Shown: positions 10,100 to 18,584, counted from the stretch's first letter. The stretch is DNA of 64,000 nucleotides from Prorocentrum cordatum (GCA_963575745.1 CAUYUJ010016069.1:233264-297263); one strand, 5' to 3'. The notes: generated by a model from the letters alone, not told the origin. Numbers and translations: made by a program.

Positions 10100-10239
10100 A
10101 CCAAGGGTTTGAGCTCATGTTTAGAGTAAACTTCGAGGGTCTCCATCTCGCTCGTGGTCGACGTTGTGCCTAGAATTGGCTCGTCTGCTTGGCTGCGCTG
10201 CCCGCGGCTGCGCTGGATCATGTTGATAAGAGATGTATG

Positions 10240-11130
10240 AGCGTGGCGTGAGCGAGAATAAGGGGAAGTGGGATGAGAGGAGGATGCGCGGGAGAAGGAG
10301 GACAAGGAGAAGGAGAGGGGGGAAGATTCTGAGGAGGAGGTGGGGGGTGAGGAGGAGGAGGAGGAGGGGAAGGCCCATCCTCCCCCTCATCCTCACCCTC
10401 CCCCTCCTACCTTTATCCTCCTCCGCCTCCTCCTCCGCCGCCGCCGCCTCCTCCTCCTCCTCCTTCTCCTCCGCCTCATCACCCTCCTCATCTTCCCCCA
10501 CCTCCTCCTCCTCCTCGGCCTCCTCTTCCTTATCCTCATTCTCCTCCTCGTCATCCTCATTCCCCTCATTCTTACTCCGTCTCATTCTCGCCCTCTTCAT
10601 TCTCAGCATGTCTCCTCCTCGTTCCCGCCGTCGCCGTCGAAGCCGTCGCCTGCGCCGTCATCTGCGCGCGCGGTGCAGGGGAGGGCGGCGGCCACCGTGA
10701 CGACCACGATTGAACGACAACGAGGATGAGGAGGAGTAGGAGGAGGAGCATGAGGAGGAGCAGGACAAGGAGCACGCGGAGGAAGAGGGGGACGATGGGG
10801 AGGAGGAGAAGGAGAAGGAGGAGGGGGAAGAAGATGAGGAGGAGCAATTGCCATGGCGGCTGCGATAGCGACGGCGACGGCGAAGAGTTGGTGGCGACGA
10901 GTTGGCTGCGACGAGTTCGACGGCGGCGGAGACGACGGCGGGGGCGTCTCATCCTGCTCCTCCTCCTGCTCGCCCTCCCCCTTCTCCTCATCCTCGTCCT
11001 CCTTCTCCTCCTCCCTATCCCTCCTCACCATTCTCACCCCCATCATCCTCCTTCTCCGTCTCATTCACCTCCACCGCCTAACCCTCCTCATCCTATTCTT
11101 ATTTCTCCTCGTCCTCATTCGTATTCGTAT
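10240..11130. repeat. Alternating GGA-rich and CCT-rich low complexity
   Basis: Blocks of (GGA)n and (CCT)n alternate, forming long imperfect inverted stretches. Every frame is open in places, giving Arg-, Ser-, Leu- or Pro-only ORFs that I do not accept as genes. Nothing else is recognisable here. Confidence 0.75.
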
Positions 11131-11256
11131 CATCGGTCTCTCCGCAGGGTGCTTTATCGCGCGAAAAGCTGCAGCGAGAACCTGAAGGCTCGCATGCATG
11201 CGTTTGCACGCACAACCCCAACGAGCCCCCATCTAAGTACGCCCCGACACCCACAC

Positions 11257-11999
11257 TCAGGCGGCGTATTCACCGATACCCAAGGCTTTGCGCCCCCGCG
11301 CACGATCGGCAGCACCTGCCTCCACAAGGCGATTATTCGCCCGATCAACCGCACCCTTACACATCTTGGCGTTGTCCAAGAGCAACGTGAACGAATCCGC
11401 GGCCTGCTCCGCCTTCTTCACGAGCTTCTCCATCTTCTTGTATGCAGCGTCTGCCTTTCGAGTGGGCATGGACGGGGTTCAGACGTGGCGTTGACACGCC
11501 GTTGCTAAGTGCGACCGTTCGCCCAGCCGCTTGAGACCATGCGACCACAGTCGCAACGCCAAGCCATTACACAACCAATTTCACACCCTGACATCATGAT
11601 AGTACATATCTGCGTGTCAACGCAACCGAACGCGCATGCATACGACTGCATTGGGCGCTGCCTCAACGCCCCCCCCCCCCCCTAGTGTCACAAGTGCGCC
11701 CTTCGACGCGAACTACTCGCAGCCGATTGCAATGCGTTTCAACACAACCGAACATGCATACAACTGCATCGGGTGATGCCCAACCGTTTATGCTCTAATC
11801 AGCAAGTATATTTCGACGTGAATGGATTGCAACCACTTGCAACATGTCATGCATGAGATACTGGCTGCCTTGCGGTCCGCCGTTTTGGACATCTTCTGGC
11901 AATGCTGCTTGTGCCTGATCAGGGTATCCAACCTTCATTGAAGTGCTCCGTGTCCTCCTTGCGGTGCTTGGCACGCAGCGCCTTCAAGTCGGCTGACAT
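11257..11999 (-). CDS. Transposon gene E: small charged spliced protein (minus strand)
   Basis: Exon 1 on the minus strand runs 11999-11933 (MSADLKALRAKHRKEDTEHF...) and exon 2 runs 11450-11257. They join in frame across a 482-nt GT-AG intron (11932-11451; donor GAAG|GTTGG, acceptor GGCAG|AC) to give 86 residues, ending ALGIGEYAA. Composition is Ala/Lys/Glu/Arg-rich and helix-prone (KKMEKLVKKAEQAADSF), compatible with a short coiled coil. No family is recognised. Gene F, 418 bp away on the other strand, is similar in size, composition and exon layout, but I cannot show homology by eye. The intron contains a duplicated motif (ACCGAACGCGCATGCATACG near 11627 and a related copy near 11749). Confidence 0.5.
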
Positions 12000-12416
12000 G
12001 GCAGGCGTAGTCGCGTACACACGCGCGCGCGCCGCAGCTTACAAGCTGCGTTCTCTCAGCCCTCAACCAACTCGGCTGCGTGAAAACGCATGTAGTCTGC
12101 GACGCGGTCGCATGGCATGAGTGCCAACCATGTGATCACACATCACTGCCCTACTCATACCCCCCCCCCCCCCCCACTACATCGACGCCGTGATCGGGCA
12201 CTCCCGTTGCATGTCCACCCCCAGCCGCCTCCTCATCTCGACCCCTCTCCTGTTCACACCTCTCGCGCCCCCCCCCCCCCCAGCTTACTACATGTCGCCA
12301 ACGATGGCGGGGCTGAACGTTTGGCAAACCGTCAGCAGCATTTGTGGTTCATTCGCCCACCTTTGCGAACCAGTTCACGCGTGGCTTACGCGTCCCCATT
12401 TGTGGTTCACGTGTCC
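12000..12416. other. Intergenic between divergent genes E and F
   Basis: It contains a C run and two copies of ATTTGTGGTTCA (about 12341 and 12399); the second lies directly upstream of the gene F start in the context CCCCATTTGTGGTTCACG. That resembles the spliced-leader core CCATTTTGGCTCA with one insertion, but too weakly to call. Nothing else is recognised. Confidence 0.4.
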
Positions 12417-12853
12417 ATGGGAAAATCAGCGAAGACGATCGCGATGGAAGCGCAGGTGCGCTTTGAGCTGCAGGATGAAAAGCAGGAACGCCAGCGGTCA
12501 GTGAAGACTGCCAAGGCGGCATTGAAGCATGCCAAAGCAGCGAAGACGCAGGCTGAGAAGAAGGCAGGCGGTTGTTAACTAACAACAACACAAGGGCCCC
12601 TCGAGGCCAGGGGGGAGGGGATGGGCTCTCGAGCCCACCCCCTTAGTCAATGGCCCCATCGGTGTCGCCAGTCCCACCCGCCTCCGTGCGATCGCCCCCC
12701 TCCCTCCCCCCCCGATAGGCAGAGAAGAGGTTCAATGCGTTTTTGAAGAGCAAGGACGCGTGGATGAACGCGCTGCTCGACGCAGATGATGCGAGCGCGG
12801 CCCACGTTCGGGCCGAGACTGAGCTGGCGCGCGCCGAGCGCGATGCCCGCTAG
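12417..12853 (+). CDS. Transposon gene F: small Ala/Lys-rich spliced protein
   Basis: Exon 1 is 12417-12570 (MGKSAKTIAMEAQVRFELQD...) and exon 2 is 12723-12853 (KRFNAFLKSKDAWMNALLD...). The 152-nt intron begins GTTGTTAAC and ends in a C-rich tract plus GATAGGCAG. The split GAG codon restores one 94-aa frame ending ETELARAERDAR. Unspliced reading would stop at 12576-12578. The heptad-like Ala/Lys/Glu pattern suggests a coiled coil. No known domain. The agreement of phase, pyrimidine tract and coding character on both sides makes this one of the clearer introns in the window. Confidence 0.6.
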
Positions 12854-13776
12854 GGGCGTGGGGGCGACGGACGACGGGTGGAGGGGTCAGAGAAAAAACC
12901 TGCATGCATCAATGCAAGATGAGTCTGGGATGATAATGTCGGCATGATAGCGCAGGTGCCTCGTCCCCCTCCTCATCTTCCCCCTTCTCCTCCTCCTCCT
13001 TCCTCCTCCGCCTCCTCCTCCCCCCTCCCTCCCAATCCTCATCCTCATCCCCATCCTCGTCCTCCCCATCACATCATTCCCTCTTCGTCCCTCCTCGTCG
13101 TTGTCCTCCTGTTGCTGCTGGTGCTGATGCTCTTGCCCATCCTACTACGCTACTAAGCCGTGCCCCCCCCCCCATCGCTCCCTCACAACTGCTTCGCACT
13201 CTGAATGGCATTGGTGCTATGCGTTTCCGCTTTTTCGCGTCATAGGATCATCCGACGCCTCGCGATATCTGTAGGATGACGCAGCACCAAAACCCCAATA
13301 GGAACCACATATAGAGCCCCAAGGCCGCAACGGGGAGGAGGAGGGGGATGAGGAGGGGAAGATGAGGAGGATAAGGCGGAAGAGGAGGAGGATGCGGATG
13401 ATCGCGACTTTGGGATGCTCCCGACTGGTGAGGTTAAATCCAGAACGCCAGTTCTGTGAGTGATGTCTTGGACCGTCCCCTCGGCATCAGCGCGCGCGCA
13501 CTTAACGAAAATGATGATGAGACATATGATGATAACAACTGCAGGTGGTCTGCGCTCTTCGTTCGAGTCGGATGGGCTGGCGGGGATACGCGACGCGGCA
13601 ACACTTACATCGCCATATACGCGTCGGTTCTATGTATGCCAAGATGCATGCAACCCGTTGCAGGTGGTAGACTCGCACTGCCATCCGAAACCAATCTTCG
13701 ATGCGTGGGGCATTGCAAGTTGGCATCAGTTGGTGTCGGGTTCCCGTTTCGAATATAGATCACACAGGCCCGCGTC
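12854..13776. other. Low-complexity spacer between genes F and G
   Basis: It holds a CCT-rich tract (about 12960-13120), a C run near 13165 and a GGA tract (about 13320-13420). ORFs at 13456-14014 overlap in two frames and show no conserved features, so I leave them out. Confidence 0.5.
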
Positions 13777-13797
13777 GCATAGCCATTTGGGCTCGAT
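13777..13797 (+). promoter_or_regulatory. Relict spliced-leader-like sequence 5' of gene G
   Basis: TAGCCATTTGGGCTC (13780-13794) matches the dinoflagellate spliced-leader core TAGCCATTTTGGCTC at 14 of 15 bases; over the 21 nt aligned, 16 match. It lies about 95 bp upstream of the gene G ATG. Genomic relict leaders 5' of genes are known in dinoflagellates and are taken as traces of reverse-transcribed trans-spliced mRNAs. The same T-to-G difference occurs in the copy before gene H. Confidence 0.55.
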
Positions 13798-13870
13798 CGC
13801 GATCGATCGCGATCTATCGCGAGGCGCGATCTTTCGCGAGGCGCGACCTATCGCGAGGCGCGAGGCGCGA
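13793..13870. repeat. GATCGCGA / TCGCGAGGCGCGA palindrome-rich repeats
   Basis: It includes the perfect 20-bp palindrome GATCGCGATCGATCGCGATC (13795-13814), followed by about four copies of TCGCGAGGCGCGA. It lies in the inferred 5' leader of gene G. Confidence 0.75.
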
Positions 13871-13910
13871 AGGTTCGGAACTGTCGTCTTATGGCGACGG
13901 TTCCGAACCT
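13871..13910 (+). promoter_or_regulatory. Hairpin presenting the gene G start codon in its loop
   Basis: AGGTTCGGAAC (13871-13881) pairs with GTTCCGAACCT (13900-13910), then a T-G wobble, then GTCG with CGAC. The result is a 16-bp stem closing an 8-nt loop TCTTATGG that contains the ATG at 13891. The symmetry is exact apart from the wobble. A role in start-codon selection or translational control is inference. Confidence 0.7.
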
Positions 13911-15297
13911 CCGCGCGGAACTGCAGCACATGTCAGAGTGGGTATCGACACAAATCGCATGTGGTCTGTGCCCATCAGCCGTGGCCCAGCACCAGTACGA
14001 CAGCCTCCTCATGAAGATCAACAACCTGTCACAGATCAGTACTGACGAGGCGACAGCCTTGGTGAAAACAATCAGGGAGCACTCGCTGAACACTTGGACT
14101 CAAGAGAACATCGCACGCTTGTGCCAGAGCGTCGGGACCAAGACAGGCATGTTGTCAATGCCAGGCGGATCCAAGCAATGGCAAGAGATTAGCATTGCAT
14201 CGAGGGTCTTCACGGCGAGCGAGATCAAATCGCTGAAGAGCGGCGACCTGAGTGAGAAGGCGTGCATACGCCTGGTCGCCGCTCGGTGCAAGCTGATCGG
14301 CGCCCACACGCTCTCCGAGAGCTCCAAGGGCAAGATGGCCGCGCTCGTGGCGTGGGGCAGCGGCAAGGGGCATGGGGGCGATTGGCTCAGGCTCCTCGGA
14401 GAGGTGAAGGGTGCCATCTCCAAGGCCATCACGTGCAAGGGTTGGTCCACGCTTGGGTACGCCACGGTGTGGAACTTCGACCGCATCGAGGACATGTCGG
14501 CTGAGCCGTGGTGGAAATCAGCTTACAAGGACGATGGGCCCGCCTTGGAGGAGATCCAGACGGACGCGCCAGACTACGTGAGGAAGTCGAGCAGGCGTTG
14601 CGCGGCGAAGACCTCGCCTGCAGCTGCAGCGCCCCCAATGACAGCCCCAGACCCTACGGCTGGCGGGCAGTTGCAAGTCATGCAGGCCCTGTTCGGTGCA
14701 CCGCTGTGCGCGGCGCTCTTCGCCAACTCGGCGGCCGCGGCTCTCAGGCCGCCCGAGCCGCCTGCGCAGCCGCGCGTGGAGCTGGAGCCCCCGAAGCCAA
14801 AGCTCCCGCCGCGCGAGGAGCCGCAGCAGGAGCCGAAGCTTCCGCCGCGCGAGGAGCCGCGCGATGAGCCGCGCGATGATGAGCCCGAGCCAGACCTGAC
14901 CGACGAGGAGGAGAAGCTCAGGGCGCTCCTCGCCAAGAAGGCCAAGACCGCCAAGGCGAGGAAGCGCCCCTCCGCGGCTGGCGAAGGCGTCGGTGACGCC
15001 GAGGGCGGGGCAGGCGTCGAAGACGCCGAGGGGGCTGTGCCAATGAAGAAGGCGCGGCCCCCTGCCATGCGGCGACCCGCGGCTGCCGTGCCAAAGCCCG
15101 CCGTGCTGCCCAAGCCGCCGACGTGCGAGTGCAACGCGCCGTACAGGTGCGGCTACGTGATCTACAAGCCTTCACAGAAGGTGTTCAGGGCCGTTGTGGG
15201 GAGGGCAGATCGCCGCGTCCGCTTCGACCGCAATGCGACGATGAATCGCATTGAGGCTTGGAGCGCGGCGCTGGCGTGGATCGACGCCAAGTGTTAG
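13891..15297 (+). CDS. Transposon gene G: unknown 468-aa protein with basic Pro/Ala-rich region
   Basis: A single open frame starts MATVPNLRAELQHMSEWV at an ATG set in a hairpin loop. Residues 1 to about 230 are mixed and helical (for example SIASRVFTASEIKSLKSGDL); residues 230-400 are low complexity, with PPREEP repeats, an acidic EPEPDLTDEEEKL and basic stretches KKAKTAKARKRPS and MKKARPPAMRRPAA that could be nuclear localisation signals. The C-terminal 60 residues are ordered again (CECNAPYRCGYVIYKPSQKV ... AWSAALAWIDAKC) with a CxC...C pattern. No family is recognised. It directly precedes the transposase gene in the same orientation, as accessory proteins of CACTA-like transposons often do, so a transposition helper is possible (inference). 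Confidence 0.65.
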   Translation: MATVPNLRAELQHMSEWVSTQIACGLCPSAVAQHQYDSLLMKINNLSQISTDEATALVKTIREHSLNTWTQENIARLCQSVGTKTGMLSMPGGSKQWQEISIASRVFTASEIKSLKSGDLSEKACIRLVAARCKLIGAHTLSESSKGKMAALVAWGSGKGHGGDWLRLLGEVKGAISKAITCKGWSTLGYATVWNFDRIEDMSAEPWWKSAYKDDGPALEEIQTDAPDYVRKSSRRCAAKTSPAAAAPPMTAPDPTAGGQLQVMQALFGAPLCAALFANSAAAALRPPEPPAQPRVELEPPKPKLPPREEPQQEPKLPPREEPRDEPRDDEPEPDLTDEEEKLRALLAKKAKTAKARKRPSAAGEGVGDAEGGAGVEDAEGAVPMKKARPPAMRRPAAAVPKPAVLPKPPTCECNAPYRCGYVIYKPSQKVFRAVVGRADRRVRFDRNATMNRIEAWSAALAWIDAKC

Positions 15298-15480
15298 GTG
15301 CTCGACGCGGGGAGGGGGAGGACCAGGGGGTTGTTGAGGACCAGCAGGGCTGGGAGCTCGCATCGCAGCTGCAGCGCGGCGGTGGGCGGCGCCACATCGA
15401 CGAACTCCCTCGTGCTTGTATGACGTTGCACCATGATGTCTAAAACACAAGTCTGTTGCGATCTTTTCATCGCAAGTCGC

Positions 15481-15694
15481 ATGCATCAATATGCAACACT
15501 CCTTTCTCTCGCGAGCTACCGTCGCACTTCGTATGCATCACTATGCACCTACATGTCCTTCTGATGCGACGTCGTATCATGCCATATGCATCGTTATGCA
15601 ACGTGCACTTCTGTTGTGATCTATCGCCTCGCTGCATTCAGATGCATCATGCAGCGTGCCCCTACCATAACGCGACGCATGCATCCTATGATGC
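15481..15694. repeat. Spaced ATGCATC(N)2-3TATGCA palindromic motifs upstream of the transposase
   Basis: Five copies of ATGCATC followed by a partial mirror (ATGCA or ATGC) start at 15481, 15533, 15586, 15642 and 15679, spaced by 52, 53, 56 and 37 bp. They fill the gap between genes G and H. Similar ATGCATGCA motifs recur elsewhere in the transposon (for example 7858 and 17575). They could be protein-binding sites for the element (inference). Confidence 0.6.
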
Positions 15695-15715
15695 GCATTG
15701 GCATCGTTATCGAGT

Positions 15716-15736
15716 CTGTAGCCATTTGGGCTGAAA
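15716..15736 (+). promoter_or_regulatory. Relict spliced-leader-like sequence at the transposase start
   Basis: The 21 nt match the dinoflagellate spliced leader at 17 positions, including GTAGCCATTT and GGCT. It ends two bases before the ATG of the transposase (15739). It marks the likely 5' end of a once trans-spliced mRNA and supports 15739 as the start over the in-frame ATG at 15586. Confidence 0.6.
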
Positions 15737-15738
15737 CC

Positions 15739-17820
15739 ATGGCCGCGTCCGCCGCCAGGAAACGCAAGGCGGATGAGGCGCTGGTGGAGCTCCACAGGGG
15801 CTCATACCTGTCACAGCGTGCTCTGTCGGGTGTCCTAAAATATGTGCGAGACCATGGGTTGCCCGACAATATTTCACGGAGCTCACAATACAGGGCAAAC
15901 GAAAACATCATTGCCAAAGAGTCGAACGCATATGGGAACGTCTTGCGTTGCATAGACACGCCTTTAGTCAGTGGTAGAACTTTCGAGAACTGGGTGTGCT
16001 GTCCTGGGCCATTTTTGTATTCCTGCTGCAAGGCTAGCGCTCCAGTCAGGGAGATGTTTCGCCGCTCACTTCAGGAGCACCCATGCAGCTTGGCGTCGCC
16101 GTGGCACATCATTTTATATTTCGATGGTATTTCACCGCGAGACCCCCTGGCGAAGGGGAAAGATTATCGGGGGGTTGATGCTGTTTACTGGTCGTTCGCT
16201 GAGTTCGACGAGTCCTTGGGTAACGAAGATGCGTGGTTCACGCTTAGCACTGCGCGGTGCGCAAAAATAAAAAGCATCCCAGGTGGCATCGGGCAGTGCA
16301 TCAAGATGACCCTCAAAGAAGTTTTTTTTAATTATGCTGGTGGTTTCAATTTTGAGACGAGCGGTGTTACATTAGACGTGTCAGAGAACGGCGACGCAAC
16401 GTCGCACGCGACGATCGTCGCGAAGCTGTCGTGCGTCATAGGGGACGAAGAGGCATTGCGGGAACTACACATGAACAAAGGGCACGCTGGTTCCAAACCC
16501 TGTGCGTTATGTCGCAACGTCTTGAATAGAAAGTTTGATTATTTGACATATGATGTATCTGGTTTCTTTGTGACAGACGCGTGCTTGGATGCGTCAAAGA
16601 TACGCAGAAACGATGACGCGACAATCATCGCGATCCTGGAACGACTTCGGCCCGATTGGGATAAATATCAGCGGGGGGAGTTTTCAGAGGGGCAGTACAC
16701 GACCATCACACAGCACAAAGGATGGAACTTCCACCCCGAACACATAGCGCTGGACCCAGGTTTGCGATATCTCCCTGCGTCATTCATTTGCTTTGACTGG
16801 ATGCATATTTATTTTGTGTCTGGTATATTCGACAGAGAAGTAAAAGCACTTTTAGGGCATGCGCAGTTCAAGTGTTTGTGTGATGCAATGGAGTTGCATG
16901 AGTATTTCATGAAGTGGACGTGGCCGAGTAAACACCACTCAGCCGCAACTGTATGGGAGACTGGTGAGCTCCAAGCAAGTGCCTCAGAAGAGATCTCTGC
17001 GTTGCCTGTTTTGTGCAGGTATATTCGGCAAGTAATTGCCATGCATCCTTCATCGGATCAAGTGGCCCCCCAGATCGCAAGTATGCTGGCATTGCAAGAT
17101 GCCGTTGACATAATCATCACGGCGGCGCGGCGGCTTCCAGTCACGACCGCGCAGATAGAGTCAGCGATAGTGAAACATCTTCGGTGCCATCAGGACGCAT
17201 ATGGTGAAAGCTATTGGGTGTATAAGCACCATATGGCAACACATTTGCCAGAAATGTTTGAAAAACATGGGTCGCTCAGTTGCTTTGTCCAGGAACGCAA
17301 GCACAAAAACGTAAAACGTTTCGCCAAAGACCACATGTGCAAGAAGGGGCCAGAGAAGGCTCTCATGGTCCAACTCACTGCGCAGCACGCGCACGATTTA
17401 AAGACCATGCGTGTTTCACCTGGCTTAGTCGACCCAACGAAAGCAACACAGAAGCTGCTGAATGCGTTGAAACGCATGTGCCCTGGGACGCAGACAGCCG
17501 TCTCCAGCATCGAAGCCATGACAGATTTCGGCCGCATCAAGCGCGGTGATATCGTACTTCTGGGGTCGGGCGGGATGCATGCAGCAATGCAAGTGTGGTT
17601 TCACGTGAAATGCGACGATGGCGAGTCGCAGGTGCTTGTCCAGCAGCTTGCAACTAAGCATGTGAACGCCGCTGAAGGTTTTTCCAGACACATCTTTTTA
17701 GATGATACAGACCCTGTTCTGATGCCTCTGACCTCGCTGAAAGCTCCTGTGATTTACAGGAAAATAGAGAACGACATCACGTGCATTTGGCCAGTAGAAT
17801 ACAAATCGCGATGTTGCTAA
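15739..17820 (+). CDS. Transposon gene H: DDE transposase, Tnp2/CACTA-like
   Basis: The start is taken at 15739 (MAASAARKRKADEALVEL), right after a relict spliced leader; the product is 693 aa with a basic N-terminal motif. Order of motifs: YFDGISPRDPLAKGKDYRGV with Asp at residue 129; a zinc-ligand-like GHAGSKPCALC with Cys255 and Cys258; a mid-protein CFDWMH with Asp353, equivalent to the DPMH motif of Tnp2-type transposases; then KHHMATHLPEMF and SCFVQERKHKNVKRF with Glu519. This D...D...E arrangement, with the Cys pair between the first and second Asp and the H-rich motif before Glu, matches the RNase-H-fold DDE transposases of the CACTA/EnSpm-Plavaka group. The frame is intact with all three acidic residues present, so it may be functional. 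It is the rightmost gene of the 16.3-kb element. Confidence 0.8.
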   Translation: MAASAARKRKADEALVELHRGSYLSQRALSGVLKYVRDHGLPDNISRSSQYRANENIIAKESNAYGNVLRCIDTPLVSGRTFENWVCCPGPFLYSCCKASAPVREMFRRSLQEHPCSLASPWHIILYFDGISPRDPLAKGKDYRGVDAVYWSFAEFDESLGNEDAWFTLSTARCAKIKSIPGGIGQCIKMTLKEVFFNYAGGFNFETSGVTLDVSENGDATSHATIVAKLSCVIGDEEALRELHMNKGHAGSKPCALCRNVLNRKFDYLTYDVSGFFVTDACLDASKIRRNDDATIIAILERLRPDWDKYQRGEFSEGQYTTITQHKGWNFHPEHIALDPGLRYLPASFICFDWMHIYFVSGIFDREVKALLGHAQFKCLCDAMELHEYFMKWTWPSKHHSAATVWETGELQASASEEISALPVLCRYIRQVIAMHPSSDQVAPQIASMLALQDAVDIIITAARRLPVTTAQIESAIVKHLRCHQDAYGESYWVYKHHMATHLPEMFEKHGSLSCFVQERKHKNVKRFAKDHMCKKGPEKALMVQLTAQHAHDLKTMRVSPGLVDPTKATQKLLNALKRMCPGTQTAVSSIEAMTDFGRIKRGDIVLLGSGGMHAAMQVWFHVKCDDGESQVLVQQLATKHVNAAEGFSRHIFLDDTDPVLMPLTSLKAPVIYRKIENDITCIWPVEYKSRCC

Positions 17821-17935
17821 CATGATGCGCTGCGGACCGTCGCGTTTGCCCCAGGACGATAAAAACATCTGAAGGCCCCTGAGCAGATCCAAATCGACGA
17901 AGCGCCCAATCATGATGCCCCAATTTCCAACTACA

Positions 17936-18066
17936 TGAGATGCAAAAACATAACATAAACATTAAAAAAAAAACAGCTTCAAACTGGCCAAACCTAACTA
18001 GTTATAACTCCGTTAATAACAATTAGAAGTTCCGCTAACTGTTACTAACTACGCAGGGCCTTCAGG
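17936..18066. repeat. Right subterminal and terminal repeats of the transposon
   Basis: An A/T-rich region has CCTAACTAGTTATAACTCC, GTTAATAACAATTAG and CCGCTAACTGTTACTAAC motifs that mirror those at the left end, then the terminal AGGGCCTTCAGG (18055-18066). Confidence 0.75.
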
Positions 18067-18290
18067 TAGTGACCCCCCCGGTTTTCCGGATCCGGAGGGG
18101 GGGGGGGGGGAAGGGGTTCGAACCGGTAGTGACCCCCCCCGGTTTTCGAGCGGAGGGGGGAGGGGGGGGGAGGGGTTAGGGGAGGGGGGGGGGGGGAGGG
18201 GGGGGGGGGGGGGGGGGGGGGGGAGGGTTCCAGCAGGGGGGGGGGGGGATTTTCGGAGGGGGGGTGGGGGGGCGACCCCCGGGTTCCGGA
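18067..18290 (-). repeat. Right arm of the fold-back element and long G run
   Basis: The interrupted unit resumes with TAGTGACCCCCCCGG, followed by one full unit with GGGGTTCGAACCGGTAGTGA near 18114-18133 and then a stretch of almost pure G (about 18160-18260). Homopolymer lengths should be treated with caution. The last 50 bases carry the right end of the fold-back element. Confidence 0.8.
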
Positions 18291-18341
18291 GGAAAAGGTT
18301 GGCAATTTTCCACAGTAAAGCGGCGGTGGATCACGCTCTCT

Positions 18342-18403
18342 CTAAGATTGTCATCGCCTTTTGGCGTGTCAGTCTTAGGGATAGGGATTCCTTCGAGGCT
18401 GGT
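18342..18403 (+). repeat. Dispersed repeat R1, right part
   Basis: The R1 repeat resumes with CTAAGATTGTCATCGCC and runs in register with 21397-21457 to GGCTGGT. From 18404 to 18584 I see no feature beyond the probable 5' flank of the kinase gene. Confidence 0.8.
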
Positions 18404-18584
18404 AACCTCTGGACATCCGTCCAACATTCGACTCCATCTCATCCCCGACAGGCCTGGGCAGCTGGGATCCGATGGCTCTGCTGGATGGGCAGGCCTGCGC
18501 TGCCCGTGCCCTTTCTTGCCCAAGCTTTCCCGCCTGCCCAGGCATCGTAGCGGAGGGGGCCTTGGCTGGCCGCCGCCGCCCAGG

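Larger units (their letters stand above)
1741..18066 (+). mobile_element. 16.3-kb DNA transposon with DDE transposase and cargo genes
   Basis: The element begins CCTGAAGGCCCT (1741-1752) and ends AGGGCCTTCAGG (18055-18066), a perfect 12-bp terminal inverted repeat. It is flanked by TA on both sides (1739-1740, 18067-18068; GTA is also possible by shifting one base). Joining the flanks rebuilds CCGGTAGTGACC, the sequence of intact units such as the one near 18120. AACT/AGTT-rich subterminal repeats lie inside both ends. It carries a Tnp2-like DDE transposase at the right end and seven further genes or gene-like ORFs. Size and gene load exceed those of ordinary CACTA-type elements. That all the genes travel as one unit is inferred from the single pair of ends. 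Confidence 0.8.
762..18341. mobile_element. Fold-back element (about 1.25 kb) hosting a nested 16.3-kb transposon
   Basis: The segment is flanked by 9-bp direct repeats CTAAGATTG (753-761 and 18342-18350), and the uninterrupted target is present at 21397-21405. The ends form an imperfect terminal inverted repeat: the left end reads AAAGAGCGTGTTCTACCGC and the reverse complement of the right end reads AGAGAGCGTGATCCACCGC. Inside, G/C-rich units in one orientation (783-1010) face units in the opposite orientation (1662-1740 and 18067-18290) across a GGACAGTGG minisatellite, giving a fold-back layout. Without the nested insertion 1741-18066 it would be about 1.25 kb. No transposase of its own is visible, so it is probably non-autonomous. 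Confidence 0.8.

Noticed and set aside
10121-11508. Arg-, Ser- and Leu-rich ORFs
   Set aside because: Translations of GGA/CCT low-complexity DNA in every frame.
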